Source: an uncultured Alloprevotella sp.
GTDB lineage: Bacteria > Bacteroidota > Bacteroidia > Bacteroidales > Bacteroidaceae
Length of the DNA stretch: 64,000 nt
Direction: 5' to 3'
NCBI GenBank assembly: GCA_944320745.1
Contig: CALUIN010000003.1
Location: 1 to 64,000 of the forward strand
Positions within the stretch are counted from its first letter, which is position 1. Every line of letters starts with the position of its first letter. The notes under the pieces are model-generated. The model ran no database searches. It worked only from the letters and a program-made list of their open reading frames with translations, and had not been told where the DNA came from. A program made the translations under genes and the position numbers. Below are positions 1 through 8,890 of this stretch, one piece after another.

Positions 1-127
1 CCTCGCCTAAGCTCCGGCGGAACGCGCCTAAGCCCAGTATTTCCTCGCCTAAGCTCCGGCGGAACGCGCCTAAGCCCAGTATTTCCTCGCCTAAGCTCCG
101 GCGGAACGCGCCTAAGCCCGCGGGCTA
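1..127. repeat. 21-bp phased repeat cluster A (42-bp super-repeat)
   Basis: A 42-bp unit is present almost three times and starts at the window edge, so the true array may be longer. Inside it the CTAAG core falls at 7, 28, 49, 70, 91 and 112, exactly 21 bp apart. This is the longest regular member of the dispersed repeat family in this window. It lies beyond the 3' end of the biotin carrier gene. Confidence 0.9.
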
Positions 128-165
128 CGTGGTGGAAGGACGGACGGCGCCGGCTGCATACAGTA

Positions 166-200
166 CGCCGCCCCGGACGAACGAATCGTCCGGGGCGGCG
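166..200 (-). terminator. Hairpin after the biotin carrier gene
   Basis: A perfect 15-bp inverted repeat (166-180 with 186-200) closes a 5-base loop, 30 bases beyond the stop of the biotin carrier gene. There is no clear T-run on the minus strand, so it may be a weak terminator or an RNA 3'-end stabiliser. Confidence 0.6.
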
Positions 201-230
201 GTTGCTGTCAATGCCAAAGGGCGAAGGGCC

Positions 231-683
231 TTAGCCGACCGTCACGAGCGTGGTGCCCTCCATCACGCTGTCGCCTACGGATACGCAGATGCCTGTCACC
301 TTGCCGTCCGTCTCGGCCGCGATGTTGTTCTCCATCTTCATGGCCTCGAGCACGAGCACCGTCTCGCCTTTCTTCACCGCCTGTCCGGGGCTGACAAGGA
401 TCTTCGTCACTACGCCGGGCAGGGGAGCCTTGACGGGGGTGCCGGCGCCCGGTCCGGCAGCCGGAGCTGCAGCGGGAGTCTCGGGAGCGGGAGCGGCGGC
501 CGGGGCAGGAGCGGCGGCCTCAGCGGCGGCCTGCGTGGGCAGCGCCTCCTCCACAAGCGTGGAGCCTTGCATTTCCACTTCAAAGGGAATGCCGTTCACT
601 TCTACTTTGGCCACGGAGCCGCTTATGCTGTCGATGGTCACGTCATACTGTGCGCCGTTGACCTTATATTTGTACTGTTTCAT
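231..683 (-). CDS. Biotin carboxyl carrier protein of acyl-CoA carboxylase/decarboxylase
   Basis: A 150-residue protein that carries the biotin moving CO2 between active sites of a methylmalonyl/propionyl-CoA type enzyme. Residues 1-45 are a short N-terminal domain. Residues 50-82 are a flexible Ala/Pro linker, typical of swinging-arm carriers. Residues 83-150 are the biotinyl domain with the AMKM motif at 114-117, so Lys116 is the expected biotinylation site. It is the last gene of a minus-strand group after the carboxyltransferase and a small subunit, 60 bp from the latter. The same fold serves oxaloacetate decarboxylase; the carboxyltransferase next door favours an acyl-CoA substrate. Confidence 0.92.
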   Translation of the reverse strand: MKQYKYKVNGAQYDVTIDSISGSVAKVEVNGIPFEVEMQGSTLVEEALPTQAAAEAAAPAPAAAPAPETPAAAPAAGPGAGTPVKAPLPGVVTKILVSPGQAVKKGETVLVLEAMKMENNIAAETDGKVTGICVSVGDSVMEGTTLVTVG

Positions 684-743
684 ACTGTTCTGTCGATTTT
701 TTGATTGTGGTTGGTGAATGCTGCTGAAGCCCTCGAGGCTGTC

Positions 744-1007
744 TCAGAGCCTGTTCATGAGCTGCGCCGGGTTTCCCCACGCGCTGCTGCGGGAGGCAAG
801 GGTGATGACGCCGGTCTCCTCGTCGTGAACCACTTCCACCTCGTGCTCGATGAGTGCGAGCGCGATGACGGCGGCATAGATGGGCATCTTGGCCTCGGGC
901 ACGGCGGGGTGCTCTCCGTCGACAAGCACGTCGGCTATGGTGCCGCAGCGGTCGTCGAGCCGCAGCGTAACGTCCTTGCCGCCGATGTTGTATTTGAAAG
1001 TCTTCAT
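744..1007 (-). CDS. Small subunit between carboxyltransferase and biotin carrier (MmdD/OadG-like C-terminal domain, tentative)
   Basis: An 87-residue protein encoded between the carboxyltransferase and the biotin carrier, where sodium-pump decarboxylase clusters often keep a small gamma/delta subunit. Residues 43-80 (EVEVVHDEETG, then ITL and a WGNP stretch) resemble, by eye, the C-terminal part of delta/epsilon-type methylmalonyl-CoA decarboxylase subunits. The weakly hydrophobic run IYAAVIALAL is too short and too charged at its edges to be a clear membrane anchor. Operon position supports an accessory role in assembly or in binding the biotin carrier. The family assignment is inference. 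Confidence 0.55.
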   Translation of the reverse strand: MKTFKYNIGGKDVTLRLDDRCGTIADVLVDGEHPAVPEAKMPIYAAVIALALIEHEVEVVHDEETGVITLASRSSAWGNPAQLMNRL

Positions 1008-1049
1008 TGTCTGTTCGCTTAAATGGGGTGAAAACTGCGTCGGCGACCC

Positions 1050-2603
1050 TTAAAGGGGAATGTTGCCGTGCTTGCGCGCGGGGCGGGTCTCGCGCTTGTT
1101 CTCCAGCTGCGCAAGTGCGCGGCAAATGCGGAAGCGCGTGTTGCGCGGCTCGATGACGTCGTCCACGTAGCCATACTCGGCCGCCTTGTAAGGATTGGTG
1201 AACAGGTCGTTATACTCTTTCTCCTTCGCGGCGAGGAAGGCTTTCGGGTCGGCCTGTTCCTTGGCTTCTTTGCCGTTGAGGATGGCCACGGCCCCGCTTG
1301 CGCCCATCACGGCGATTTCGGACGACGGCCAGGCGTAGTTGAGGTCGGCCTTGAGCTGCTTGCAGCCCATCACGATGTGGGAGCCGCCGTAGCTCTTGCG
1401 CAGGGTGACGGTCACCTTGGGCACGGTGGCTTCGCCGTAGGCGTAGAGCAGCTTGGCGCCGTGGTCGATGACGGCGTTGTACTCCTGGCCCGTGCCGGGC
1501 AGGAAGCCGGGGACGTCGACGAGCGATACGATGGGGATGTTGAAGCAGTCGCAGAAGCGGACGAAACGTGCGGCCTTGCGCGAGGCGTTGCAGTCGAGCA
1601 CGCCGGCATATACGCTGGGCTGGTTGGCCACCACGCCTACGCTTTCGCCGTTGAAGCGGGCGAAACCGATGATGATGTTGCGCGCGAAGTTGCGCTGCAC
1701 TTCGAGGAACTCCCCGTTGTCCACGACGGCGCCGATGACCTTGTACATGTCGTAGGCCATATTGGGATTGTCGGGGATAATCTCGTTGAGGCTGTCCTCC
1801 TTACGGTCGATGGGGTCGGTGCAGGGGATGCGCGGCGCGCGCTCCATGTTGTTCTGCGGGATGTAGCTGAGCAGGCGGCGGATGAGTTGCGCAAACTCTT
1901 CCTCCGTCTTGGCCGTGAAGTGGCAGACGCCGCTCTTGGTGGAGTGAACGCTGGCGCCGCCAAGGTCCTCCTGGCTGACGTCCTCGCCCGTGACGGTCTT
2001 GACCACCTTCGGGCCGGTGAGGAACATGTAGCTGACGCCTTCGAGCATCACGACAAAGTCCGTGAGCGCGGGGCTGTAGACTGCACCGCCGGCGCAGGGG
2101 CCGCAGATGCCGGAGATTTGGGGCACCACGCCGGAGGCCTCGATGTTGCGCTGGAAGATGCTGCCGAATCCGGCCAGGGCGTTAATGCCTTCCTGGATGC
2201 GCGCGCCGCCGGAGTCGTTGAGCCCGATGCAGGGGGCACCCATCTTCATGGAGAGGTCCATGACCTTGCAAATCTTCTCGGCCATCGTCTCGGAGAGGGA
2301 GCCGCCGTTGACCGTGAAGTCCTGCGCGAAGACAAAGACCAAGCGGCCATTGATGGTGCCGCTGCCGGCCACGACGCCGTCGCCGAGGAACTGCTTCTTC
2401 TCCATGCCGAAGTTGTGGCAACGGTGGAGCTTGAACATGTCCATCTCCTCAAAGGAGCCTTTGTCCAGGAGCAGGTCTATGCGCTCGCGCGCGGTGGCCT
2501 TGCCCTTGGCGTGCTGCTTTTCAATGGCTTTCTCGCCGCCGCCGAGGCGGGCCTTCTGGCGCAGTTCGACGAGTTGCTTGATTTTCTTCAGTTGTTCACT
2601 CAT
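1050..2603 (-). CDS. Acyl-CoA carboxyltransferase subunit (propionyl-CoA carboxylase beta / methylmalonyl-CoA decarboxylase alpha)
   Basis: A 517-residue carboxyltransferase of the crotonase-like acyl-CoA carboxylase beta family. It transfers CO2 between biotin and an acyl-CoA, probably (methyl)malonyl/propionyl-CoA in the succinate-propionate route of Bacteroidales. The oxyanion-hole glycine segments are visible: a SGGARIQEG stretch in the N-terminal half, and VPGFLPGTGQEYN followed by RKSYGGSHIVMG in the C-terminal half. Length is normal. The ATG at 2603 was chosen over one 42 bases upstream because the family begins MSxQLxxI and because the -7 box lies at 2645-2652, overlapping the longer start. 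It heads the minus-strand group. No sodium-pump beta subunit is visible in the window. Confidence 0.93.
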   Translation of the reverse strand: MSEQLKKIKQLVELRQKARLGGGEKAIEKQHAKGKATARERIDLLLDKGSFEEMDMFKLHRCHNFGMEKKQFLGDGVVAGSGTINGRLVFVFAQDFTVNGGSLSETMAEKICKVMDLSMKMGAPCIGLNDSGGARIQEGINALAGFGSIFQRNIEASGVVPQISGICGPCAGGAVYSPALTDFVVMLEGVSYMFLTGPKVVKTVTGEDVSQEDLGGASVHSTKSGVCHFTAKTEEEFAQLIRRLLSYIPQNNMERAPRIPCTDPIDRKEDSLNEIIPDNPNMAYDMYKVIGAVVDNGEFLEVQRNFARNIIIGFARFNGESVGVVANQPSVYAGVLDCNASRKAARFVRFCDCFNIPIVSLVDVPGFLPGTGQEYNAVIDHGAKLLYAYGEATVPKVTVTLRKSYGGSHIVMGCKQLKADLNYAWPSSEIAVMGASGAVAILNGKEAKEQADPKAFLAAKEKEYNDLFTNPYKAAEYGYVDDVIEPRNTRFRICRALAQLENKRETRPARKHGNIPL

Positions 2604-2644
2604 ATGGATTAAAAGTTTGAAAGTCTTAAAAAATGAATCCGCCA

Positions 2645-2652
2645 CAAAGGTA
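2645..2652 (-). promoter_or_regulatory. -7 box of the carboxyltransferase operon
   Basis: On the minus strand this reads TACCTTTG, matching the Bacteroidota -7 consensus TAnnTTTG, about 40 bases before the ATG at 2603. No good -33 element is seen. Confidence 0.6.
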
Positions 2653-2774
2653 AGAAAAATATCGCACAGCGGGACCCGGTCTGCGCAGTTTTGTATTTTT
2701 TTCCGTCACCGCGCGCGCCGGCCGGCCCGCTACCGGCCGCCGGGCGGCGGACCGGCCGGACGCAAAGGGGGCCC

Positions 2775-2870
2775 CGTAGCACTAAAACGGGCCCTATCCC
2801 CGTAAAAACAAGGCTAAGGCCCGTCGGCACTGGGCTAAGGCCCGTGAAAACTCGCCTAAGGCCCGTCGGC
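2775..2870. repeat. 21-bp phased repeat cluster B
   Basis: CTAAG cores at 2814, 2835 and 2856 are exactly 21 bp apart, with more degenerate copies to the left. The cluster sits in a 522-bp gap between the divergent carboxyltransferase and GH31 genes. The rest of the gap is extremely GC-rich (2700-2780, 2880-2960) and shows no open gene, only promoter-like sequence at both ends. Confidence 0.85.
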
Positions 2871-3014
2871 CGGTGCTCCGCGCCGCGCCTGGCGGCCCGG
2901 CGTCCGCCGCTCCTCGCGCAGCGGCGCGGGCATGGGCCGCCGGCCGGGGGCTGTTTTTTGCGCAGCCGCGCTATTTTAACACGTCGCGCACTTCTTTTTT
3001 CACTTTGAATTTCG

Positions 3015-3022
3015 TATTTTTG
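3015..3022 (+). promoter_or_regulatory. -7 box upstream of the GH31 gene
   Basis: TATTTTTG matches TAnnTTTG, about 100 bases before the chosen ATG, implying an 5' leader of roughly 100 nt. No convincing -33 element is present. Confidence 0.5.
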
Positions 3023-3125
3023 CCCTCAAGTAAGGACGTTGCGAAAACGGGACCGGGTCACGGCTCCGTTTCCGTCCTACCCTTAAATTGGAATACTTCA
3101 GAACAAACCAATCTTGATAGATACG

Positions 3126-6100
3126 ATGAGTAGTAACAAAAAACTCTACACCGGATGCTGCGCGGCAATCGCCCTGGCCCTCCCGCTGGCCATGACGGCC
3201 CTGCCCGTGCAAGCCGCCGGGCCGTCCCCGGCAATCGCCGCCGTGGCCGCAGACGCCGCGGAGATCTCCGACGTGCGACAGATAAACCCCACCACCGTCG
3301 AGATACGCTACGCCGACGGCAAGATGCTGCAGATGGACTTCTACGGCGAAAACATCTTCCGCCTGTTCCGCGACGACAACGGCGGCATCATGCGCGACCC
3401 GCAAGCCACTCCGCCGGCCGAAATCCTCGTGGCTTCGGCACGCCGCAACCCCGGCACGCTGCAAGTAAAAAAAGAGACGACCGGTTTCGTCGTCTCCACG
3501 CCAAAAGTATCGGTAAGCTTTGACCGCAAAACGGGCCTCATGACCGTCGTCAACACCGAGACGGGCGAAAAAGTAGTGGAGGAAGTGCAGCCAGTGGCTT
3601 TCGAGAAGGACAAAACCACGCTGACCTTCAAGGCCCGCCCCGACGAGTTCTTCTACGGCGGCGGCGTGCAGAACGGACGCTTTTCCCACAAAGGAAAAGT
3701 CATCGCAATCGAAAATACAAACAACTGGGTGGACGGCGGCGTAGCCTCCCCGACACCGTTCTACTGGTCGACGAAAGGCTACGGCGTGATGTGGCACACG
3801 TTCCGCCCGGGCAGTTACGATTTCGGCTCGGCCACGCCGGACCGCGTCGTACTCTCCCACTCGGAGAACTATCTCGACGCCTTCATCATGGTAAACAGCG
3901 GCCCCGTGGAGTTGCTCAACGACTTCTACCAGTTGACCGGCAACCCCGTCCTGCTGCCCAAGTTCGGCTTCTACGAAGGTCACCTCAACGCCTATAACCG
4001 CGACTACTGGACCGAAGCGGAGAACGGCTTCATGCTCTACGAAGACGGCAAGCGCTATAACGAAAGCCAGAAGGACAACGGAGGCGTGAAGGAAAGCCTG
4101 AACGGAGAGAACAACAACTACCAGTTCTCTGCCCGCGCCGTCGTAGACCGTTACCTCAACAACGACATGCCGCTGGGCTGGGTGCTGCCCAATGACGGCT
4201 ACGGCGCAGGCTATGGCCAGACCAACTCGCTCGACGGCAACATTCAGAATCTGAAAGAATTTGGCGACTATGCCCGCTCCAAGGGCGTCGAGATCGGTCT
4301 GTGGACGCAGAGTGACCTTCACCCGAAGGCCGGGATTGAGCCCCTGCTGCAAAGGGACATCGTCAAGGAGGTCCGTGACGCTGGCGTCCGCGTGCTCAAG
4401 ACGGACGTGGCCTGGGTAGGCGCGGGCTACTCCTTCGGCCTGAACGGCGTGAGCGACGTAGGCCAGATCATGCCCTACTACGGCTCCGACGCCCGCCCCT
4501 TCATCATCTCGCTCGACGGATGGGCCGGCACGCAGCGCTACGCCGGCATCTGGAGCGGCGACCAGACGGGCGGCGACTGGGAATACATCCGCTTCCACAT
4601 CCCGACCTTCATCGGCTCCGGACTTTCTGGACAGCCGAACATCACGAGCGACGTCGACGGCATTTTCGGCGGGAAAAACATGCCCGTCAATATCCGAGAA
4701 TTTCAGTGGAAAACCTTCACGCCCATGGAGCTTAACATGGACGGGTGGGGCTCCAACCCGAAGTACCCGCAGGCTCTCGGAGAACCCGCCACGAGTATCA
4801 ACCGCTGGTATCTGAAACTGAAATCAGAGCTGCTGCCTTACACCTACAGCATCGCCCGCGACGCCGTGGACGGCAAGCCTATCATCCGCGCCATGTTCTT
4901 GGATTACCCGAGCGACTACACCTACGGCACGGCCACGCAGTACCAGTTCCTCTACGGTCCGAGCTTCCTCGTCGCCCCCGTATATAAGGAGACGAAGATA
5001 GACAAGGACGGCAACGACGTGCGCAACGGCATCTACCTGCCAGAGGGCAAGTGGGTGGACTACTTCTCCGGCGACGTCTACGAAGGCGGCCGCATCATCA
5101 ACAACTTCGATGCCCCCATCTGGAAGCTGCCCGTATTCGTGAAGAGCGACGCCATCATTCCCATGACGCAGCCCAATAACAACCCGTCGCAAATACCCGC
5201 CGACTTCCGGGCCTACGAGATCTACGCCGACGCCGGCACATCATTCAACGAATACGACGACGACGGCAAGACGCAGGCATACCTCTCCGGCCGCTCCGCA
5301 CGCACGCTCATCGGCACGAGCGTAGAGGACGGCGAGCTCACCCTCAGCGTCAGCCCCACGATCGGCGACTTCGACGGATTCGAGAAGAACAAAACCACGG
5401 AGTTCCGCATCAACGTGAGCCAAGCTCCCGGCAAGCTCACTGCAAAGATAGGAGGAAAGAAGGTCAAGCTTACGCAAGCCGCCTCTTTGGCCGACTACAA
5501 CAACACGGCGGAGAACGTATATTTCTACGATGAGAAGCCCAACCTGAACCGCTTCGCCACCGAGGGCTCCGAGTTTGCCCGGAAAGTCATCACGAAGAAT
5601 CCGCAGCTGCTCGTCAAGTTAGGCAAGAACGATGTCACGGCCAACGGCATAGAGCTCACCGTCAAAGACTTCGCCTACGCCCCGGCAGACCGCCTGCTCG
5701 TCAGCACGGGCCAGCTCTCCGCCCCCCAGGTCTCCTTCCCCGACAAGAACGCAGGCGCCTTCACGCTGACCCCCACATGGCCCGCAGTACCTAATGCCGA
5801 CTACTACGAGATTTCGTACGACGGCATGCTCTATTCCACCATCCGCGACTGCCAGTTCACCTTCGACGGCCTCCAGCCCGAGACGACCTACAGCTTCAAG
5901 GTACGCGCCATCAACCGTTCCGGCAAGTCCGACTGGACGACCGTGACGGGCACGACCAAGAGCAACCCGCTCGAGTTCGCCATCAAGGGCATCCGGGCCC
6001 AGGCCAGCAAGCCCGACCAGGGCGGACAGGGCATCGACAAGCTCTTCGACGAGAGCACCATCTGGCACACCGACTGGAAGAACACGCCGCCCGCCGTACC

Positions 6101-6989
6101 GTTCCAGCTCACGCTGGACCTGCGCGGCGTCAGCCAGCTCGACCGCTTCGAGTACATCCCGCGTAACGATGCCGGCAACGGCACGTTGCTCCGCGGCACC
6201 GTCTCCTACAGCAGCGACCGCCAGAACTGGAGCCAGCCCGTCGCCTTCGAGTGGGCGAAGGACAACAGCCGGAAGACGTTCACCTTCGACGGTCACCCGA
6301 CGGCCCGCTACCTGCGCCTTGACATCACCGAAGCCGCGGGCAACTTCGGCTCCGGCGCCGAGCTCTACGTCTTCAAGGTGCCCGACACCGAGACCGTACT
6401 CCAGGGCGACATCAACCGCGACAAGCGCATTGACGAGAACGACCTGACCAGCTACATGAACTACACCGGCGTGCGCCAAGGGGATGCCGACTACGACTAC
6501 ATCAGTTCCGGCGACATCAACCACAACGGACTCATCGACGCCTACGACATCTCCATCGTCGCGACCGAGCTCGATGGTGGCGTGCGCAATGCCAACGACA
6601 GCGTGGCCGGACAGCTTGTCCTCACCCCCGACCGCAAGACCTTCCTGGCCGGCGACACGCTCGCCATCACCGTTTCCGGCAAGGGCCTCCACTATGTCAA
6701 CGGACTCAGCTTCGCGCTGCCCTACGACGCGCAGACGCTCGAGTTCGCCAAGATTGAGCCCATCGGCATGAAGGATATGGTCAACCTGACGAACGACCGT
6801 CTCCACACCAACGGGCAGAAGGCGCTCTACCCCACCTTCGTCAACCGCGGAAACAACTTCCTGCTCGACGACGGCGACCACGAGCTCTTCGTCATCAAGT
6901 TCGTGGCCAAGAAGGCCGGCAAGTACGACCTCAAGCCGCAGGACGGCCTGCTCGTCGACCGCAACCTCGGCACGGCAAAGTGTTTCTAA
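3126..6989 (+). CDS. Secreted multidomain GH31 glycosidase with FN3, F5/8C, dockerin-like and cohesin-like domains
   Basis: A 1287-residue secreted alpha-glycosidase. A signal peptide occupies about residues 1-31. The GH31 beta-sandwich and barrel follow, with the expected nucleophile Asp427 in KTDVAW and acid/base Asp479 in WSGDQTGGDW. Next come a C-terminal beta-sandwich, FN3 at about 863-950, an F5/8 type C (CBM32-like) domain at about 955-1085, two dockerin-like calcium loops (near 1094 and 1129) and a cohesin-like beta-sandwich at about 1163-1287. This plan resembles GH31 enzymes that attack host O-glycans (alpha-N-acetylgalactosaminidases) but the substrate is not proven. The ATG at 3126 was preferred over an in-frame TTG 12 bases earlier. 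It is transcribed alone and followed by a terminator at 7018. Confidence 0.9.
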   Translation: MSSNKKLYTGCCAAIALALPLAMTALPVQAAGPSPAIAAVAADAAEISDVRQINPTTVEIRYADGKMLQMDFYGENIFRLFRDDNGGIMRDPQATPPAEILVASARRNPGTLQVKKETTGFVVSTPKVSVSFDRKTGLMTVVNTETGEKVVEEVQPVAFEKDKTTLTFKARPDEFFYGGGVQNGRFSHKGKVIAIENTNNWVDGGVASPTPFYWSTKGYGVMWHTFRPGSYDFGSATPDRVVLSHSENYLDAFIMVNSGPVELLNDFYQLTGNPVLLPKFGFYEGHLNAYNRDYWTEAENGFMLYEDGKRYNESQKDNGGVKESLNGENNNYQFSARAVVDRYLNNDMPLGWVLPNDGYGAGYGQTNSLDGNIQNLKEFGDYARSKGVEIGLWTQSDLHPKAGIEPLLQRDIVKEVRDAGVRVLKTDVAWVGAGYSFGLNGVSDVGQIMPYYGSDARPFIISLDGWAGTQRYAGIWSGDQTGGDWEYIRFHIPTFIGSGLSGQPNITSDVDGIFGGKNMPVNIREFQWKTFTPMELNMDGWGSNPKYPQALGEPATSINRWYLKLKSELLPYTYSIARDAVDGKPIIRAMFLDYPSDYTYGTATQYQFLYGPSFLVAPVYKETKIDKDGNDVRNGIYLPEGKWVDYFSGDVYEGGRIINNFDAPIWKLPVFVKSDAIIPMTQPNNNPSQIPADFRAYEIYADAGTSFNEYDDDGKTQAYLSGRSARTLIGTSVEDGELTLSVSPTIGDFDGFEKNKTTEFRINVSQAPGKLTAKIGGKKVKLTQAASLADYNNTAENVYFYDEKPNLNRFATEGSEFARKVITKNPQLLVKLGKNDVTANGIELTVKDFAYAPADRLLVSTGQLSAPQVSFPDKNAGAFTLTPTWPAVPNADYYEISYDGMLYSTIRDCQFTFDGLQPETTYSFKVRAINRSGKSDWTTVTGTTKSNPLEFAIKGIRAQASKPDQGGQGIDKLFDESTIWHTDWKNTPPAVPFQLTLDLRGVSQLDRFEYIPRNDAGNGTLLRGTVSYSSDRQNWSQPVAFEWAKDNSRKTFTFDGHPTARYLRLDITEAAGNFGSGAELYVFKVPDTETVLQGDINRDKRIDENDLTSYMNYTGVRQGDADYDYISSGDINHNGLIDAYDISIVATELDGGVRNANDSVAGQLVLTPDRKTFLAGDTLAITVSGKGLHYVNGLSFALPYDAQTLEFAKIEPIGMKDMVNLTNDRLHTNGQKALYPTFVNRGNNFLLDDGDHELFVIKFVAKKAGKYDLKPQDGLLVDRNLGTAKCF

Positions 6990-7017
6990 GGTCCACCCGG
7001 CGGTCCACACCGTTTTC

Positions 7018-7056
7018 AAGTCCCGGCACAGCCCCGCGCTGCGCCGGGACTTTTTG
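7018..7056 (+). terminator. Rho-independent terminator of the GH31 gene
   Basis: A 10-bp perfect stem (7018-7027 with 7043-7052) runs into a T-run, 28 bases after the GH31 stop codon. Confidence 0.85.
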
Positions 7057-7111
7057 CGTGCTCCGGCCGTCGCGCCGACAGCCGCCACGGGCGCATTCCG
7101 GAAAAAGTTCA

Positions 7112-7119
7112 TAACTTTG
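7112..7119 (+). promoter_or_regulatory. -7 box of the exonuclease gene
   Basis: TAACTTTG matches TAnnTTTG, 40 bases before the ATG at 7160. Confidence 0.6.
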
Positions 7120-7159
7120 CCGTGCGGCGCCGTGCCGCACCCCGTCCATCCTCCCCGTC

Positions 7160-7654
7160 ATGGAAAACTTCGCCGCTATCGACTTTGAGACCGCCAACCG
7201 CGAGCGCAGCAGCGTGTGCAGTGTCGGCATCGTCGTCGTCCGCGATGGCGTCGTCGCCGACCGCATCTACGAGCTCATCCGCCCGCTGCCGGACCGCTAC
7301 GACTATTGGAACACGCGCGTCCACGGGCTCACGGCCGCCGACACCGCGGGTGCCGAACCCTTCCCTGCTGTCTGGCGCCGCATAGCCCCGCGCATCGAGG
7401 GCCTGACCCTCGTGGCGCACAACAGCCCCTTCGACGAAGGCTGCCTGCGCGCCGCCTTCGCCGCCTACGGCCTGCCCTACCCCGACTACACGTTCCGCTG
7501 CACCTGCCGCGCCGCGCGCCGGCGTTTCGGCCGCTCCCTGCCCGACCACCGTCTTCCCACGGTCGCCGCCCGCTGCGGCTTCAGCCTGACGCGCCACCAC
7601 GACGCCCTGGCCGATGCCGAGGCCTGCGCCTGGATAGCCCTGCGCATCCTCTGA
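7160..7654 (+). CDS. DEDDh 3'-5' exonuclease (DnaQ/RNase T-like)
   Basis: A 164-residue stand-alone exonuclease domain of the DnaQ-like superfamily. The three motifs are present in order: ExoI FAAIDFET (Asp8, Glu10), ExoII VAHNSPFDEG, and ExoIII HHDALADAEA, whose His-x4-Asp identifies the DEDDh subtype. Such proteins remove nucleotides from DNA or RNA 3' ends with two metal ions. There is no BRCT or polymerase domain, so it is not the polymerase III epsilon subunit in its usual longer form. It has its own promoter and is followed by two hairpins, so it is probably monocistronic. The substrate cannot be told from sequence. Confidence 0.88.
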   Translation: MENFAAIDFETANRERSSVCSVGIVVVRDGVVADRIYELIRPLPDRYDYWNTRVHGLTAADTAGAEPFPAVWRRIAPRIEGLTLVAHNSPFDEGCLRAAFAAYGLPYPDYTFRCTCRAARRRFGRSLPDHRLPTVAARCGFSLTRHHDALADAEACAWIALRIL

Positions 7655-7685
7655 CCCGCTGGGGCCGCCTCCCCCCCGGCCCTAC

Positions 7686-7763
7686 GCGGCGCGTCCCGCC
7701 CGGCAAAGCTGCCAGGCGGGACGCGCCGCTGTATTCACCCGCCCATAGTCACCGGCGGGTGAA
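7686..7763. terminator. Two tandem hairpins between convergent genes
   Basis: A perfect 15-bp stem (7686-7700 with 7715-7729) is followed by a 10-bp stem (7734-7743 with 7754-7763). They fill the gap between the exonuclease and the convergent protease gene. Neither has a T-run, but the position suits bidirectional transcript ends. Confidence 0.6.
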
Positions 7764-7784
7764 GGGGAGGCCGGGCCGGCCGCC

Positions 7785-8735
7785 TCAGTTCAGCAGGAAG
7801 TCGTAGAAGGGGGAATAAAAACGGTCGTTCACCGTCAGGTAAAGCCAGCCGCGGCGGAAGTCGTACACCTGGTCGAACCGTTGCAGCAGGTTATTGCCCA
7901 TCACGCCGTCCATCTCGGCCGACGCCTGCACACCCGTGCGGACGGACGAGAGCGCGCCGGGCACGCGCGGCATGGACCGCCCGCCCAGCGCCACACTGTC
8001 GAAGCGCACGTTCTCCAGCACGCCGCCTGTGCGCGTCGTCCCCGTCACGGTGGACACGGCGAAAGGCTCCTGCCGCCCGCGCAGTCCGTGGCGCTCCACG
8101 AAAGGCGTGTTCAGGTCGAGCACCCGGTCCGAACCCGTGTCCACCTCGAGCCACACGTCGTAGGCCTCGCCCGCAAACGCCACGCGTGCCGGCACCACGG
8201 GGACGCCCATGCGATAGCGCAGCGGCAAGCGCGTCGCGCCGGCCGGGGCGAGCGAGTCCGAAGGCGCGTAGAGGTAGACAGCCCTGTCGGCATAGTCCAC
8301 ACGCACCAGAAAGCGGCGCAGCACGGAGAGCCCCAGCACGCCGTCCCACGCTTCGGGCGGATAGGGGATGGCGATGAAGCGCAGGCTGTCCACTCGCGTG
8401 CGGCCCAGGCGCAGCGACTGCGTCGCGTCCGTCATGGGCACGCGCTCCGACGAGTTCGCGCCGAAGTTTTGCGCCGCCGCGTCGAACCGCGCCAGCCCCG
8501 CCGCACGGGGCGAACGGCTGTTGAGCACCACGTCCGTAGCCCCCGTGTCGAGCAGGAAGCGCAGCGGCGTCGTATCGTTGTTCAGCCTGACTTCCACGTA
8601 GATCCGACGGTCAGCCCCCAGGCTGAAGGGCACCGTGTCCGCCGGCACCGGCTGCGCCGCCGCGCCCAGGCTGGCCGCGCACACACTCACTCCCGTGAGG
8701 AATCGCCGGAATCTTTTCCAGAAAACAGTCTTCAT
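7785..8735 (-). CDS. Secreted retropepsin-like aspartic protease
   Basis: A 316-residue exported protein with signal peptide (about 1-28). Two aspartic-protease half-sites are visible: LLDTGATDVVLN near residue 63 and LEVDTGSDRVLDLN near residue 200. Each carries the catalytic DTG, so one chain can supply both aspartates, as in the two-domain aspartyl protease family common in Bacteroidota. It probably acts in the periplasm or at the cell surface. Targets are unknown. It is transcribed alone from the -7 box at 8743-8750, divergent from tdk across a repeat cluster. Confidence 0.85.
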   Translation of the reverse strand: MKTVFWKRFRRFLTGVSVCAASLGAAAQPVPADTVPFSLGADRRIYVEVRLNNDTTPLRFLLDTGATDVVLNSRSPRAAGLARFDAAAQNFGANSSERVPMTDATQSLRLGRTRVDSLRFIAIPYPPEAWDGVLGLSVLRRFLVRVDYADRAVYLYAPSDSLAPAGATRLPLRYRMGVPVVPARVAFAGEAYDVWLEVDTGSDRVLDLNTPFVERHGLRGRQEPFAVSTVTGTTRTGGVLENVRFDSVALGGRSMPRVPGALSSVRTGVQASAEMDGVMGNNLLQRFDQVYDFRRGWLYLTVNDRFYSPFYDFLLN

Positions 8736-8742
8736 ATTGCGA

Positions 8743-8750
8743 CAAAGTTA
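8743..8750 (-). promoter_or_regulatory. -7 box of the aspartic protease gene
   Basis: The minus strand reads TAACTTTG only eight bases before the ATG at 8735, which implies a very short or absent 5' leader. Confidence 0.55.
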
Positions 8751-8768
8751 CGGAATAAATCCCGGACA

Positions 8769-8890
8769 GCCACCCTTAACCCCGTGGCAACGCGCCTTAG
8801 CCCCGTGGCAACGCGCCTTAGCCCCGTGGCAACGCGCCTTAGCCCCGTGACGACGCGCCTTAGCCCCGTGGCGACGCGCCTTAGCCCCGT
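8769..8890. repeat. 21-bp phased repeat cluster C (six units)
   Basis: CTTA cores at 8775, 8796, 8817, 8838, 8859 and 8880 are exactly 21 bp apart and the units are nearly identical. It lies between the divergent protease and tdk promoters. Confidence 0.95.

Noticed and set aside
1..127. Possible CRISPR array at the left edge
   Set aside because: The whole 42-bp unit is repeated, with no unique spacers, and there are no cas genes. The same 21-bp core occurs in many other gaps.
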